In this document: positions 49,564 through 57,993 of the stretch, one piece after another | Position numbering within the stretch: position 1 is the first letter of the stretch | How the letters are laid out: each line of letters opens with the position of its first letter | Origin: Marmoricola sp. | Lineage (GTDB): Bacteria > Actinomycetota > Actinomycetes > Propionibacteriales > Nocardioidaceae | DNA: 64,000 nucleotides | NCBI GenBank assembly: GCA_025965195.1 | Contig: JAOPXK010000059.1 | Location: 21,758 to 85,757 of the forward strand | Direction of reading: 5' to 3' | Program-made: the position numbers and the translations under genes | Notes under the pieces: model-generated | Told to the model about the DNA's origin: nothing | Seen by the model: only the letters and a program-made list of their open reading frames with translations | Database searches by the model: none

Positions 49564-50285
49564 ATCAACTTGTCGATGAGCGCCCGCATCCGGGGGAGCT
49601 CATCGGTGAGCCCGAGTACGCCGGCCTGGTCCTCGATCATCGCCCGGAAGATCAGCCCGTGCTCGACCACGCGTGGGTCGAGGTGCCCGTAGACCTCGAG
49701 CGTGACGGTGCCGTAGAGCGCTGCCCAGGACCGCATGAAGACCCAGACCAGTCCGTACAGCTCCTCGGGGACGCCCTTCATGTCGATCGGGATCTGCGGG
49801 TCGCACAGCAGCGAGACCAGCTCGGGTTCGAGGGTCTCCGCAGCCGGGAACGGGAACTGGTACTTCTCCCAGACCCGGAACAGCAGCTCGTGGAACATCA
49901 GCCCGGACGCGGCCTGGGTCTGGAGCAGCGCGTTGTGGTCGACCTCGGGGTTGGTGAAGACCAGGTGGAACTCGGCCTTGTTCGTCAATGCCCAGGTGCG
50001 GAAGGCGACGGCGGCGGCCATCAGCTGCGCTGCCGGGTCCTCCGCAGACTGCTTGTCGCGTTCCTTCTTGAACTCCTCCGTCGCTGTCGAGTCGATGTCG
50101 ACGGCGACCAGCTGCATCAGCTGCTCGTGGCTCTCGACGTACCGGTAGAGCGCCGGTGCGGTCATGTCGAGCTGGGCGGCAACGGCACGCAGGGTGAACC
50201 CGCCCTTGCTGGTCAGCAGCTTCCGGGAGGCGCGGACGATCTTGCGCATGGTCTCGGCGCGGGTCTGCTCGCGACTGGTCAGCAC
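49560..50285 (-). CDS. TetR-family regulator of the MMPL transporter
   Basis: A 241-residue TetR protein: HTH in FTLRAVAAQLDMTAPALYRY, C-terminal domain of the TetR_C type found next to efflux genes (FHLVFTNPEVDHN). The frame is open to 50345, but GTG 50285 is chosen because GGGAG lies about nine bases upstream and the 16-bp operator repeats then stay outside the coding region. Divergent from the MMPL gene. Confidence 0.8.
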   Translation of the reverse strand: MLTSREQTRAETMRKIVRASRKLLTSKGGFTLRAVAAQLDMTAPALYRYVESHEQLMQLVAVDIDSTATEEFKKERDKQSAEDPAAQLMAAAVAFRTWALTNKAEFHLVFTNPEVDHNALLQTQAASGLMFHELLFRVWEKYQFPFPAAETLEPELVSLLCDPQIPIDMKGVPEELYGLVWVFMRSWAALYGTVTLEVYGHLDPRVVEHGLIFRAMIEDQAGVLGLTDELPRMRALIDKLI

Positions 50286-50330
50286 CGAACGTGACTCCCG
50301 CCTCAGCTGGATTGGCTTGACAGAATCGGA

Positions 50331-50362
50331 GTTTACACCGTTCACTGTTTACACCGTTAACT
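50331..50362. promoter_or_regulatory. Two-copy 16-bp operator between TetR and MMPL
   Basis: GTTTACACCGTTCACT (50331) and GTTTACACCGTTAACT (50347) are adjacent direct repeats differing at one base; the 16-bp period is close to 1.5 helical turns. They lie 28 bp before the MMPL start. Confidence 0.65.
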
Positions 50363-50389
50363 GTTCTGCCACCCCGAAGGAACTCCACC

Positions 50390-52531
50390 ATGCTGCTCCG
50401 CTGGGCCAACGTCATCGTGCACCGTTCCCGGATCGTCCTGGCCCTCGGCGTGATCGCGACGATTGCCGCTGCGGCGTACGGCCTGGGTGTCTTCGGGGCT
50501 CTCGGCCAGGGCGGCTTCGACGACAAGAACACCGACTCCGCGAAGGAGCTGGTGCAAGAACAGGCGGCGTTCGGCAACGTGGGCATCGACCTGATCGCGA
50601 TCTACCGGAGCAACACGCTGACGGTCTCCGACCCGGCGTTCCGGGCCGAGGTCGACCGGACCCTCGCCGGGATCCCGAAGGGCACCACGACCTCCGTGGC
50701 GACGTACTGGCAGACGCACGACCCGTCGATGGTGAGCACCGACGAGCACGCCACGACGGTGTTGATCTCGCTGGTCGGCAAGGACCAGGCGACGATGAGC
50801 GACAACAACGACCTGGTGATGCCGAAGCTGGAGTCTGCGGACCTGCAGACCGACATCGCCGGGCCGTGGGCGGTCTACCGAGGCGTCAACGTGACGGTCA
50901 AGTCGGACCTCGAGCGTGCCGAGCTGTTGTCGTCGCCGCTGGTCATCCTGCTGTCGCTGCTGATCTTCGGTTCGGTGGTCGCCGCCCTGATGCCGATGGC
51001 AGTCGGCGCGGTCTCCGTGCTGGGCTCGTTGGCGATCGTCCGCCTGTTGACGAGCTTCACCGAGGTGTCGGTCTTCTCGATCAACGTGATCACCCTGCTC
51101 GGCACCGGCCTGGCGATCGACTACGCGCTGTTCATGATCAGCCGCTATCGCGAGGAGCTGGGCAAGCTCCCGCTCGATGACCCGGACGCACCGGCGAAGG
51201 CGATCCGGACGACGTTGCAGACCGCGGGTCGCACCGTGATGTTCTCCGGGTTCACCGTCGCCGCGGCGATGTCGTCGCTGCTGATCTTCCCGCAGAACTT
51301 CCTGCGCTCCCTCGGGTACGGCGGCGTGGCAGCCGTGCTGATCGCGGTGGTCGCAGCGGTGACCGTGCTTCCGGCGCTCCTCTTCGCCCTCGGCCGCCGC
51401 GTCGATGCCGGCCGGCTGCCCTGGCGCCGGCACCGGGCCGTCTCGGTCGGCAGCGACCACGGTGCCTGGGCTCGGCTGGCTCATGCAGTGATGGCCAAGC
51501 CCGTGGTGGTGATGGTGGTGATCATCGGCGCCCTCCTGGCCGTCGCGTCCCCGTTCCTCGGCGTGAAGTGGGGGTCGGTCGACTACCGGGTGCTGCCTCC
51601 GGACAACTCGGCACATGTTGCGGCGGTCAAGCTCAACACCGAGTTCGGCCAGGAGCAGTCGTCCGCCAACCTGCTGGTGGAGACGAAGGACCAGTCGGCG
51701 ATTGCGGCGTACACCGCTGCGGTGAAGAAGGTGCCCGGCATCCTCGACGTACGCCCGATCGTCACGCCCGCCGAGACCGAGAAGGCCGGCGCGAGCGTGC
51801 TCCGCGCCAGCTGGGCCGGCAACAGCCAGACGGAGTACTCGCAGAACATCGTCAAGGAGATCCGGGCGGTGCCTGGCCCAGGGGGCGGGCACGTCCTCGT
51901 CGGCGGGCTGAGCGCCGCGACCGTCGATCTGGTCGGCTCACTGCGCCACCACCTCCCGTGGATGGCCGGGATCATCATCCTGGTCATGCTGGTGCTGCTG
52001 TTCCTGGCGTTCGGCTCGGTGGTGCTGCCCGTGAAGGCGGTGCTGATGAACCTGCTGTCGATCAGTGCGTCGTTCGGTGCGATCACCTGGATCTTCGCGG
52101 ACGGGCACCTGCAGGGCTTCTTGCACTACACCTCCTCCGGCTTCCTCGACGCGACGCAACCGATCTTCATGCTGGCGATCCTCGTCGGGCTGTCGATGGA
52201 CTACGAGGTCTTCCTGCTCAGCAGGGTGCGCGAGCAGTGGGACGCCACGCATGACAACACCGGCTCGGTCGCGGTCGGCGTCCAGAAGACCGGCCAGATC
52301 ATCACCAGCGCGGCATTGCTGCTGGCGGTCGTGATCGGGGCCTTCTCAACGAGTGGCGTCGTGTTCATGAAGATGATCGGGGTCGGCATGCTGGTGGCGC
52401 TGCTGGTCGACGCCACCATCGTCCGCGCGCTGCTCGTGCCCGCGACCATGAAGCTGCTCGGGTCCTGGAACTGGTACGCACCCGGGCCGATGAAGCGATT
52501 CTGGGAGCGGTACGGCGTCAAGGAGGGGTAG
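50390..52531 (+). CDS. MMPL-family RND transporter
   Basis: A 713-residue transporter with the MMPL layout: one helix (VLALGVIATIAAAAYGLGVF), a periplasmic-side porter domain, a bundle of helices containing the family motif GLAIDYALFMISRYREEL (Asp of the proton relay), then a second porter domain and a second bundle with GLSMDYEVFLLSRVREQW. It should export lipids or drugs using proton motive force. AAGGAA precedes ATG 50390. Regulated by the divergent TetR. Stop codon TAG. Confidence 0.92.
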   Translation: MLLRWANVIVHRSRIVLALGVIATIAAAAYGLGVFGALGQGGFDDKNTDSAKELVQEQAAFGNVGIDLIAIYRSNTLTVSDPAFRAEVDRTLAGIPKGTTTSVATYWQTHDPSMVSTDEHATTVLISLVGKDQATMSDNNDLVMPKLESADLQTDIAGPWAVYRGVNVTVKSDLERAELLSSPLVILLSLLIFGSVVAALMPMAVGAVSVLGSLAIVRLLTSFTEVSVFSINVITLLGTGLAIDYALFMISRYREELGKLPLDDPDAPAKAIRTTLQTAGRTVMFSGFTVAAAMSSLLIFPQNFLRSLGYGGVAAVLIAVVAAVTVLPALLFALGRRVDAGRLPWRRHRAVSVGSDHGAWARLAHAVMAKPVVVMVVIIGALLAVASPFLGVKWGSVDYRVLPPDNSAHVAAVKLNTEFGQEQSSANLLVETKDQSAIAAYTAAVKKVPGILDVRPIVTPAETEKAGASVLRASWAGNSQTEYSQNIVKEIRAVPGPGGGHVLVGGLSAATVDLVGSLRHHLPWMAGIIILVMLVLLFLAFGSVVLPVKAVLMNLLSISASFGAITWIFADGHLQGFLHYTSSGFLDATQPIFMLAILVGLSMDYEVFLLSRVREQWDATHDNTGSVAVGVQKTGQIITSAALLLAVVIGAFSTSGVVFMKMIGVGMLVALLVDATIVRALLVPATMKLLGSWNWYAPGPMKRFWERYGVKEG

Positions 52532-52598
52532 CACCCCGCCGGAATAGCCGCACGCGGACGGTGGTTGAATGGTAAACAACACCGGTACGGAGGCTTGC

Positions 52599-53714
52599 AT
52601 GCAGTTCGGAATCTTCACCGTCGGGGATGTCACCGAGGACCCGACGACGGGGACCACACCCACGGAGCACGAGCGCATCAAGAACACCGTGGCGATCGCG
52701 AAGAAGGCCGAGGAGGTCGGTCTGGACGTGTTCGCGACGGGCCAGCACCACAACCCGCCCTTCGTCCCGTCCGCGCCGACGACCACGCTGGCCTACATCG
52801 CCGCGCAGACCTCGCGGCTGATCCTCTCCACGTCGACCACCCTGATCACCACCACCGACCCGGTCCGGATCGCCGAGGACTACGCGACGCTGCAGCACCT
52901 CTCGGACGGCCGGATGGACCTGATGATGGGTCGCGGCAACATGGGCCCGGTCTACCCGTGGTTCGGCAAGGACATCCGCGAAGGCATCCCGCTCGCGATC
53001 GAGAACTACGCCTTGCTGCGCCGGCTCTGGCGTGAGGAGAACGTCGACTGGCAGGGTCGTTTCCGGACGCCGCTGCAGGGCTTCACCTCGACACCTCGTC
53101 CGCTTGACGGCGTACCTCCCTTCGTCTGGCACGGCTCCATCCGCAGTCCCGAGATCGCCGAGCAGGCGGCCTACTACGGCGACGGATTCTTCGGCAACCA
53201 CATCTTTTGGCCGGCCTCGCACACCGAGCAGATGGTGGGCCTCTACCGCGAGCGGTTCGAGCACTACGGGCACGGCGCCGCCGATCAGGCCATCGTCGGG
53301 CTGGGCGGGCAGGTCTACCTGGCGCGCAACAGCCAGGACGCGGTCCGGGAGTTCCGGCCGTACTTCGACAACGCCCCGGTCTATGGTCACGGCCCCTCGC
53401 TGGAGGAGTTCATGTCGCAGACGCCGTTGACGGTCGGTACGCCGGCCCAGGTGGTCGAGCGGACCCTCGGCTTCCGGGAGTACGTCGGGGACTACCAGCG
53501 GCAGCTCTTCCTGGTCGACCACGCCGGTCTGCCGCTTGCCACCGTGTTGAAGCAGCTCGACATGCTCGGTGAGGTCGTCGCCGAGCTGCGGCCTGCGTTC
53601 GAGGCGCTGCGTCCCTCGCACGTGCCGTCCGATCCGCCGACCCACGCGACCCAGCTCGCCAACCAGACCGCCAGCCAGTCGAGCGCAGCCGAGACCACCG
53701 GAGGCCAGCAGTGA
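52599..53714 (+). CDS. LLM-class flavin-dependent monooxygenase
   Basis: A 371-residue luciferase-like TIM-barrel protein. Features are MQFGIFTVGDV at the start, FATGQHHNPPF, and DLMMGRGNMGPVYPWFG; it belongs to the CE1758-type actinobacterial subfamily. It needs reduced flavin, which the next gene can supply. ATG 52599 is chosen because CGGAGG (52588-52593) is five bases away. The C-terminus is a low-complexity Thr/Ser/Gln tail. GTG of the reductase overlaps its stop. Confidence 0.87.
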   Translation: MQFGIFTVGDVTEDPTTGTTPTEHERIKNTVAIAKKAEEVGLDVFATGQHHNPPFVPSAPTTTLAYIAAQTSRLILSTSTTLITTTDPVRIAEDYATLQHLSDGRMDLMMGRGNMGPVYPWFGKDIREGIPLAIENYALLRRLWREENVDWQGRFRTPLQGFTSTPRPLDGVPPFVWHGSIRSPEIAEQAAYYGDGFFGNHIFWPASHTEQMVGLYRERFEHYGHGAADQAIVGLGGQVYLARNSQDAVREFRPYFDNAPVYGHGPSLEEFMSQTPLTVGTPAQVVERTLGFREYVGDYQRQLFLVDHAGLPLATVLKQLDMLGEVVAELRPAFEALRPSHVPSDPPTHATQLANQTASQSSAAETTGGQQ

Positions 53715-54325
53715 CCCGCTCCATCGTCGTCGTGACGGCCGGCCTGTCCGAGCAGTCGTCGACGAGCATGCTGGCCGACCGGCTGGCTACGGAGTCCGTT
53801 GCTGCGTTGGCGAAACGTGACGTCGAGGCGACCGCAGAGATCATCGAGCTGCGTCCGCTGGCGCACGACCTGACCAACAACCTGTTGACCGGTTTCGCCG
53901 CCGGGCCGCTGGTGGCGGCGCTGCGATCGGTCAGGGAAGCCGACGGGGTGATCGCGGTGACACCGGTCTTCTCGGCGTCGTACTCCGGCCTCTTCAAGAC
54001 CTTCTTCGACGTGCTCGAGGTGGGCGCCCTCGATGGCAAGCCTGTGCTGATGGCGGCCACAGCCGGTACGTCGCGGCACAGCCTGATGCTCGAGCACACG
54101 ATGCGGCCGCTGTTCTCCTACCTCAGGGCGGTCATCGTGCCGACTGCGGTCCTCGCGGCCTCCGAGGACTGGGGATCCGCCGGCGGGGTGTCCGGTGAGC
54201 TCTCGACCCGGATCGCACGCGCAGCCGGTCAGCTCGGTGATCTCGTTGCCGGCTTGCCGAACCAGCAGGTCAAGCGCGATCGGTTCGCCGACGTACCCGA
54301 CTTCGAGACGCTGCTCAACGCCTGA
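53711..54325 (+). CDS. FMN reductase partner (CE1759 family)
   Basis: A 204-residue flavodoxin-fold reductase: VVVTAGLSEQSSTSMLADRL is the FMN phosphate loop and VTPVFSASYSGLFKTFFDVL the flavin-contact segment. The pairing with an upstream luciferase-like monooxygenase (4-bp overlap) is the standard CE1758/CE1759 two-component layout. NAD(P)H is the expected donor. Confidence 0.87.
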   Translation: MTRSIVVVTAGLSEQSSTSMLADRLATESVAALAKRDVEATAEIIELRPLAHDLTNNLLTGFAAGPLVAALRSVREADGVIAVTPVFSASYSGLFKTFFDVLEVGALDGKPVLMAATAGTSRHSLMLEHTMRPLFSYLRAVIVPTAVLAASEDWGSAGGVSGELSTRIARAAGQLGDLVAGLPNQQVKRDRFADVPDFETLLNA

Positions 54326-54375
54326 GTCAAGTGCTCAAGTGGCTGCCATGGCGACCACCTGGGCACACAACTCGC

Positions 54376-55955
54376 TCAGTAGTCCTGGGGCTGGGTGAAG
54401 AAGCGCTGCGGATCGTAGGTCGTGCGGACCTGCGCGAGCCGGGCGGCGTTGGCGCCGAAGTAGGCCCGCCGGTAGTTGCCGATCGTCTTGTCGGAGTAGT
54501 TCACATAGGCGTGCCGGCCCCAGTGCGGTGTCATCGCCGAGCGGAAGCCACGCACGTAGGAGTCCGCTGCGCCGGGCGTGCCGGTGCCGCTCGCAAAGGT
54601 GGCGGTGTACTGCACGGTCATCAGCGCGTTGCGGTGTACGAACGCCGTGTCGGCCGGGCCGACGTCGCGCACCTTGCCGCCGAGGGCGTCCATCGAGATC
54701 CCGGCTTCGAGCAGGCCCGTCGTCTGGGCATGCTCGACCTGGCCGAGCAGATCGGCGATCCCGCTGCTGGTCAGCTTGGCGTAGGCGACGTGGGAGGTCG
54801 CGCCGAACGCCTCCCGGTCGAGGCTGCCCCCCGGCCCGGTGTGACAACGGCTGACGGGGATGCTCGAGCAGCCGGCGTACGACGCCATCGCCTGCCGGTA
54901 GCTCTTGGTCGTCGTGGATCGCACCGACGGGGCAGGGCAGTGGTTGAGCAGACCGGCCAGCTGCGCGTTGAGGCTGCCCGAAGGCCCGGTCCATGTCCCG
55001 GACATCAGCAGGATCGGGCCGCCCGGGTGCTTGTGCCCGCCGAGGGCCTTGAGCGTTGACCAGAGCCGCGCGTCGGCCGTCGGAGCCCACGCCTGCCAGG
55101 CCTCGATCACCTTGCTGGCAGCCGTCATCGGCCAGGTCAGGTAGAAGGTGTGGAGCGTCGGGGCCGGCTGGGTCGCGAACGTGAACGACGTGACCACCCC
55201 GAGGTGTCCGCCGCCTCCGCCGCGCAGCGCCCAGTACAGTCGGGGTGGTTCGTGGCGTCGGCCGTCAGGGTCTTGCCGTTGGCCGTGACGACCCGCATCG
55301 ACCTCACGGCATCGCAGGTCAGCCCCATCGCGCGGGTGAGGACGCCGACCCCACCGCCGAGGGTCAGCCCGCCGATCCCGACGGTCGCGCACGAGCCGCC
55401 GGCGATTGCCCTTCCCTTGCTGGCGACTGCGTCATAGACGGGGGCGAGGGCTGCACCGGCGCCGATGGTCGCGTGGGTGCCGTTGACGCTCACCGAGTCG
55501 AGGTCGCGACAGTCGATGACCAACGATCTTGGTACGCCGGTCCCGGCACCTCCACCCGCCGACCAACCGGGGTAGCTGTGCCCGCCGGAGCGGATCGCCA
55601 CCGGAATGGCGTGGTCCTGGGCGAACGAGATCGCGGTGGCGACGTCCGCGGAGCTGGCCGCGGTCAGCACCGCGAGCGGCCGGTTCGCGTCGTAGCGCGG
55701 GTTCTCGACCAGCCGGGCGACGTCGTACGCCGTCGAGCCGGGCCGGGCCAGCTGACCGTCGATGTGCCGGCGCAGCTGGGCCCAGCCGGCCTTGGTCGGC
55801 GGTGTGGTGCTCAGTGTCGGCGGCGTGGACGTCGCGCCTCCAGCGGTCGGCACCGGCAGTCTCGAGGTGGCCTTCGTCGATGAGCACGCCGAGACCAGCC
55901 CGATCGTGCCGAGGGCGAGCAGGCCGCGCCGACTCAGGGTCCTGCGCTGTTCCAT
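54376..55955 (-). pseudogene. Secreted berberine-bridge-type FAD oxidase, frameshifted
   Basis: About 525 residues if repaired. The N-terminus has a twin-arginine signal (LSRRGLLALG) and lipobox LVSAC; ATG 55955 is supported by TAGTCT seven bases upstream. The PCMH domain carries RSGGHSYPGW (the His usually bound to FAD) and TVGIGGLTLGGGVG. At about 55239-55241 one base is missing: coding-strand GACTGTACTGG should read GACCTGTACTGG (DLYW). Reading then continues in another frame with ALRGGGGGHLGVVTSF through to a normal BBE domain ending TYDPQRFF. So either one-base deletion, or a base-call error in a GC-rich stretch. Confidence 0.8.
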
Positions 55956-55962
55956 GTCCACG

Positions 55963-55968
55963 AGACTA
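55963..55968 (-). promoter_or_regulatory. -10 hexamer TAGTCT, leaderless promoter
   Basis: TAGTCT on the minus strand, seven bases, then ATG 55955. Confidence 0.45.
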
Positions 55969-56046
55969 GGACGCCGGCCGCGGCCGAAAGGTTGGCGCCC
56001 GCCGCTGACTACGATTGAGCGATCAGCTCGACAGCCGGAGGTCCCG

Positions 56047-57192
56047 ATGAAGCGCGCCATCTACGAAGCCGACCACGAGGCGTTCCGCGAGTCCGTCGCG
56101 GCCTTCCTGGACCGGCAGGTCAAGCCCCACCTCGAGGCCTACCAGGAGGCGCACGCGCTTCCGCGTGAGTTCTGGACCGACGCCGGCAAGCAGGGCTTCC
56201 TCGGCCTCGAGATTCCTGAGCAGTACGGCGGCGTGGAGGCGAACGACTACCGGTTCAACGCCGTACTCACCGAAGAGCTGGCGAAGGTGAACATGGCGCT
56301 GCCGAGCTGTGTCGGCATCCACGCGGACATCGTCGCGCCGTACCTCGTGCACCTGACGAGTGAGGAGCAGAAGGAGCGCTGGCTGCCGAAGTTCTGCACC
56401 GGCGAGCTGCTCACCGCGATCGGGATGACCGAGCCCAGCGTCGGCTCCGATCTCGCGAACCTCAAGACCACGGCCGTTCGCGATGGCAACGACTGGGTGA
56501 TCAACGGATCGAAGACCTTCATCACCAACGGCTACAGCGCCGACCTCGTCGTGGTGGCCGCTCGCACGGCGCCGGAGAAGAAGGCCAAGGGGATCTCGCT
56601 GTTCGGGGTGTCGACCGAGCTCGAGGGATTCTCCCGTGGCCGCAAGCTCGACAAGGTCGGGCAGGACGAGTCCGACACCGCCGAGCTGTCCTTCGTGAAC
56701 GTCCGGGTGTCCGACGCCGATCTGATCGGCCCGCTCGACACCGGCTTCATCTCGATGATGCAGTTCCTGCCGCAGGAGCGACTCAGCTGCTCGGTCACGA
56801 ACATCGCGCATGCCGCCCAGATCCTCACCGAGACGATCCAGTACGCCCACGACCGGAAGGCGTTCGGCCAGTCGATCGGCGCCTTCCAGTGGAACAAGTT
56901 CCTGATGGCCGAGCTGGTCACCAAGGTCGAGGTCACCCAGGCGTACGTCGACCAGTGCGTGCTGGCCCACACCAAGGGTGAGCTCACCCCGATCGACGCA
57001 GCCAAGGCGAAGTGGTGGACCTCGCAGGTGCAGAACGAAGTCCTCGACCACTGTGTGCAGCTCCACGGCGGCTACGGCTACATGAACGAGTACCGTGCCG
57101 CCCGTGCCTGGCGCGACGCCCGCGTCACCAAGATCTGGGCCGGCTCCAACGAGATCATGAAGGAACTCATCGGCCGCGACCTCGGCTTCTGA
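56047..57192 (+). CDS. Acyl-CoA dehydrogenase
   Basis: A 381-residue acyl-CoA dehydrogenase: GMTEPSVGSDLANLKT, the FAD-binding WVINGSKTFITNG, and the C-terminal QLHGGYGYMNEYRAARAWRD with IWAGSNEIMKELIGRDL, in which no Glu occupies the usual IFEGT position (AGSNE instead), as in isovaleryl-CoA-dehydrogenase-like or long-chain members. GGAGG (56037-56041) precedes ATG 56047, and TACGAT ~35 bp upstream is a likely -10. Divergent from the broken oxidase. Its stop reads TGACCC and runs straight into a 22-bp repeat array. Confidence 0.88.
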   Translation: MKRAIYEADHEAFRESVAAFLDRQVKPHLEAYQEAHALPREFWTDAGKQGFLGLEIPEQYGGVEANDYRFNAVLTEELAKVNMALPSCVGIHADIVAPYLVHLTSEEQKERWLPKFCTGELLTAIGMTEPSVGSDLANLKTTAVRDGNDWVINGSKTFITNGYSADLVVVAARTAPEKKAKGISLFGVSTELEGFSRGRKLDKVGQDESDTAELSFVNVRVSDADLIGPLDTGFISMMQFLPQERLSCSVTNIAHAAQILTETIQYAHDRKAFGQSIGAFQWNKFLMAELVTKVEVTQAYVDQCVLAHTKGELTPIDAAKAKWWTSQVQNEVLDHCVQLHGGYGYMNEYRAARAWRDARVTKIWAGSNEIMKELIGRDLGF

Positions 57193-57195
57193 CCC

Positions 57196-57379
57196 GTTGA
57201 GTTGGGTCTCCGTCACCGTCGAGTTGGGCCTCGGTCACCGTTGACTTGGGTCTTGGCCACTGTCGAGTTGTGCCTGAGTTACCCGACAGCTCGTAACTCG
57301 CGCCCAAGTCAACGGTGACGGAGACCCAAGTCGACGGTCACAGGCGCCCAAGTCAACGGTGACGGAGACCCAAGTCAAC
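57196..57379. repeat. Mirror array of eight 22-bp units (4 direct + 4 inverted)
   Basis: Direct units begin GTTGAGTTGGG, GTCGAGTTGGG, GTTGACTTGGG and GTCGAGTTGTG at 57196, 57218, 57240 and 57262. Inverted units (CCCAAGTC[AG]AC) end at 57313, 57335, 57357 and 57379. All gaps are exactly 22 bp. The outermost pair shares the same 3' half, TCTCCGTCACC, and T-type and C/G-type units alternate on both sides, so the array is a 184-bp imperfect palindrome centred near 57287. It starts four bases after a TGA stop codon and fills most of the 219-bp gap before thpR. Confidence 0.95.
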
Positions 57380-57411
57380 AGGTGGGTTGACGGGGCGGGT
57401 GGAATAGCGGG

Positions 57412-57993
57412 ATGCGGATGTTCGTGGCGGCGGTGCCGCCGGCTTCGGTGGTCGAGTCGCTCGACGCGTTCCTCGACCCGCGGCGTGATGCGGCTGAGTT
57501 CCGGTGGACGCTTCCCGACCAGTGGCACCTGACGCTGGCGTTCCTCGAGTCGGTGCCGGATCGGTCGCTCGACGAGCTGGTCGAGCGGTTGGCACACGCA
57601 GCCTCCCGGCGTACGCCGATCCAGGCAGTCGTCTCGGGTGGGATTGCGTTTCCCCATGTGGGCAAGGCGAAAGTACTCGCGGCCGGCGTGGCTTCGACAG
57701 TCCCGACCACCCGAGACGAGGGAGATGAGCTCGACCGGCTCGCCGCCGGCTGCCGGGCTGCGGCGGTGAAGTCCGGTGTCGAGGTCGATGGCCAGAAGTT
57801 CGTGCCACACCTGACCCTGGCCAGGTTCGGCGTCCGCCCGATCGAGGGGTCCAACTGGGTGCGGCTGCTCAACAGCTATCAGAGTCCGGCGTGGCCGATC
57901 GATGAGGTGGCGCTGATCGCCTCGCACCTGCGCGACGGGCCGGGGCGGCGTCCGCGCTACGAGGTGGTCGAGACCTTTCCCTTGGGGGGTTGA
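57412..57993 (+). CDS. thpR: RNA 2',3'-cyclic phosphodiesterase
   Basis: A 193-residue 2H-phosphoesterase. The two catalytic motifs are WHLTLAF and HLTLARF. Family members (LigT/ThpR) hydrolyse 2',3'-cyclic phosphate to 2'-phosphate on RNA and can join 2',5' ends in vitro. Between the motifs, residues ASTVPTTRDEGDEL are encoded by a copy of the dispersed repeat in inverted orientation, probably an insertion in a loop. The last 37 bp overlap the convergent AurF-type gene. Confidence 0.85.
   Translation: MRMFVAAVPPASVVESLDAFLDPRRDAAEFRWTLPDQWHLTLAFLESVPDRSLDELVERLAHAASRRTPIQAVVSGGIAFPHVGKAKVLAAGVASTVPTTRDEGDELDRLAAGCRAAAVKSGVEVDGQKFVPHLTLARFGVRPIEGSNWVRLLNSYQSPAWPIDEVALIASHLRDGPGRRPRYEVVETFPLGG
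57688..57714. repeat. Dispersed palindromic repeat inside thpR (inverted copy)
   Basis: GTGGCTTCGACAGTCCCGAC continuing CACC, read in frame as ASTVPTT. Confidence 0.55.

Noticed and set aside
57196..57379. CRISPR array
   Set aside because: Units are contiguous 22-mers without unique spacers, half of them are inverted, and no cas gene is nearby. The same holds for the 32-bp array at 21156.
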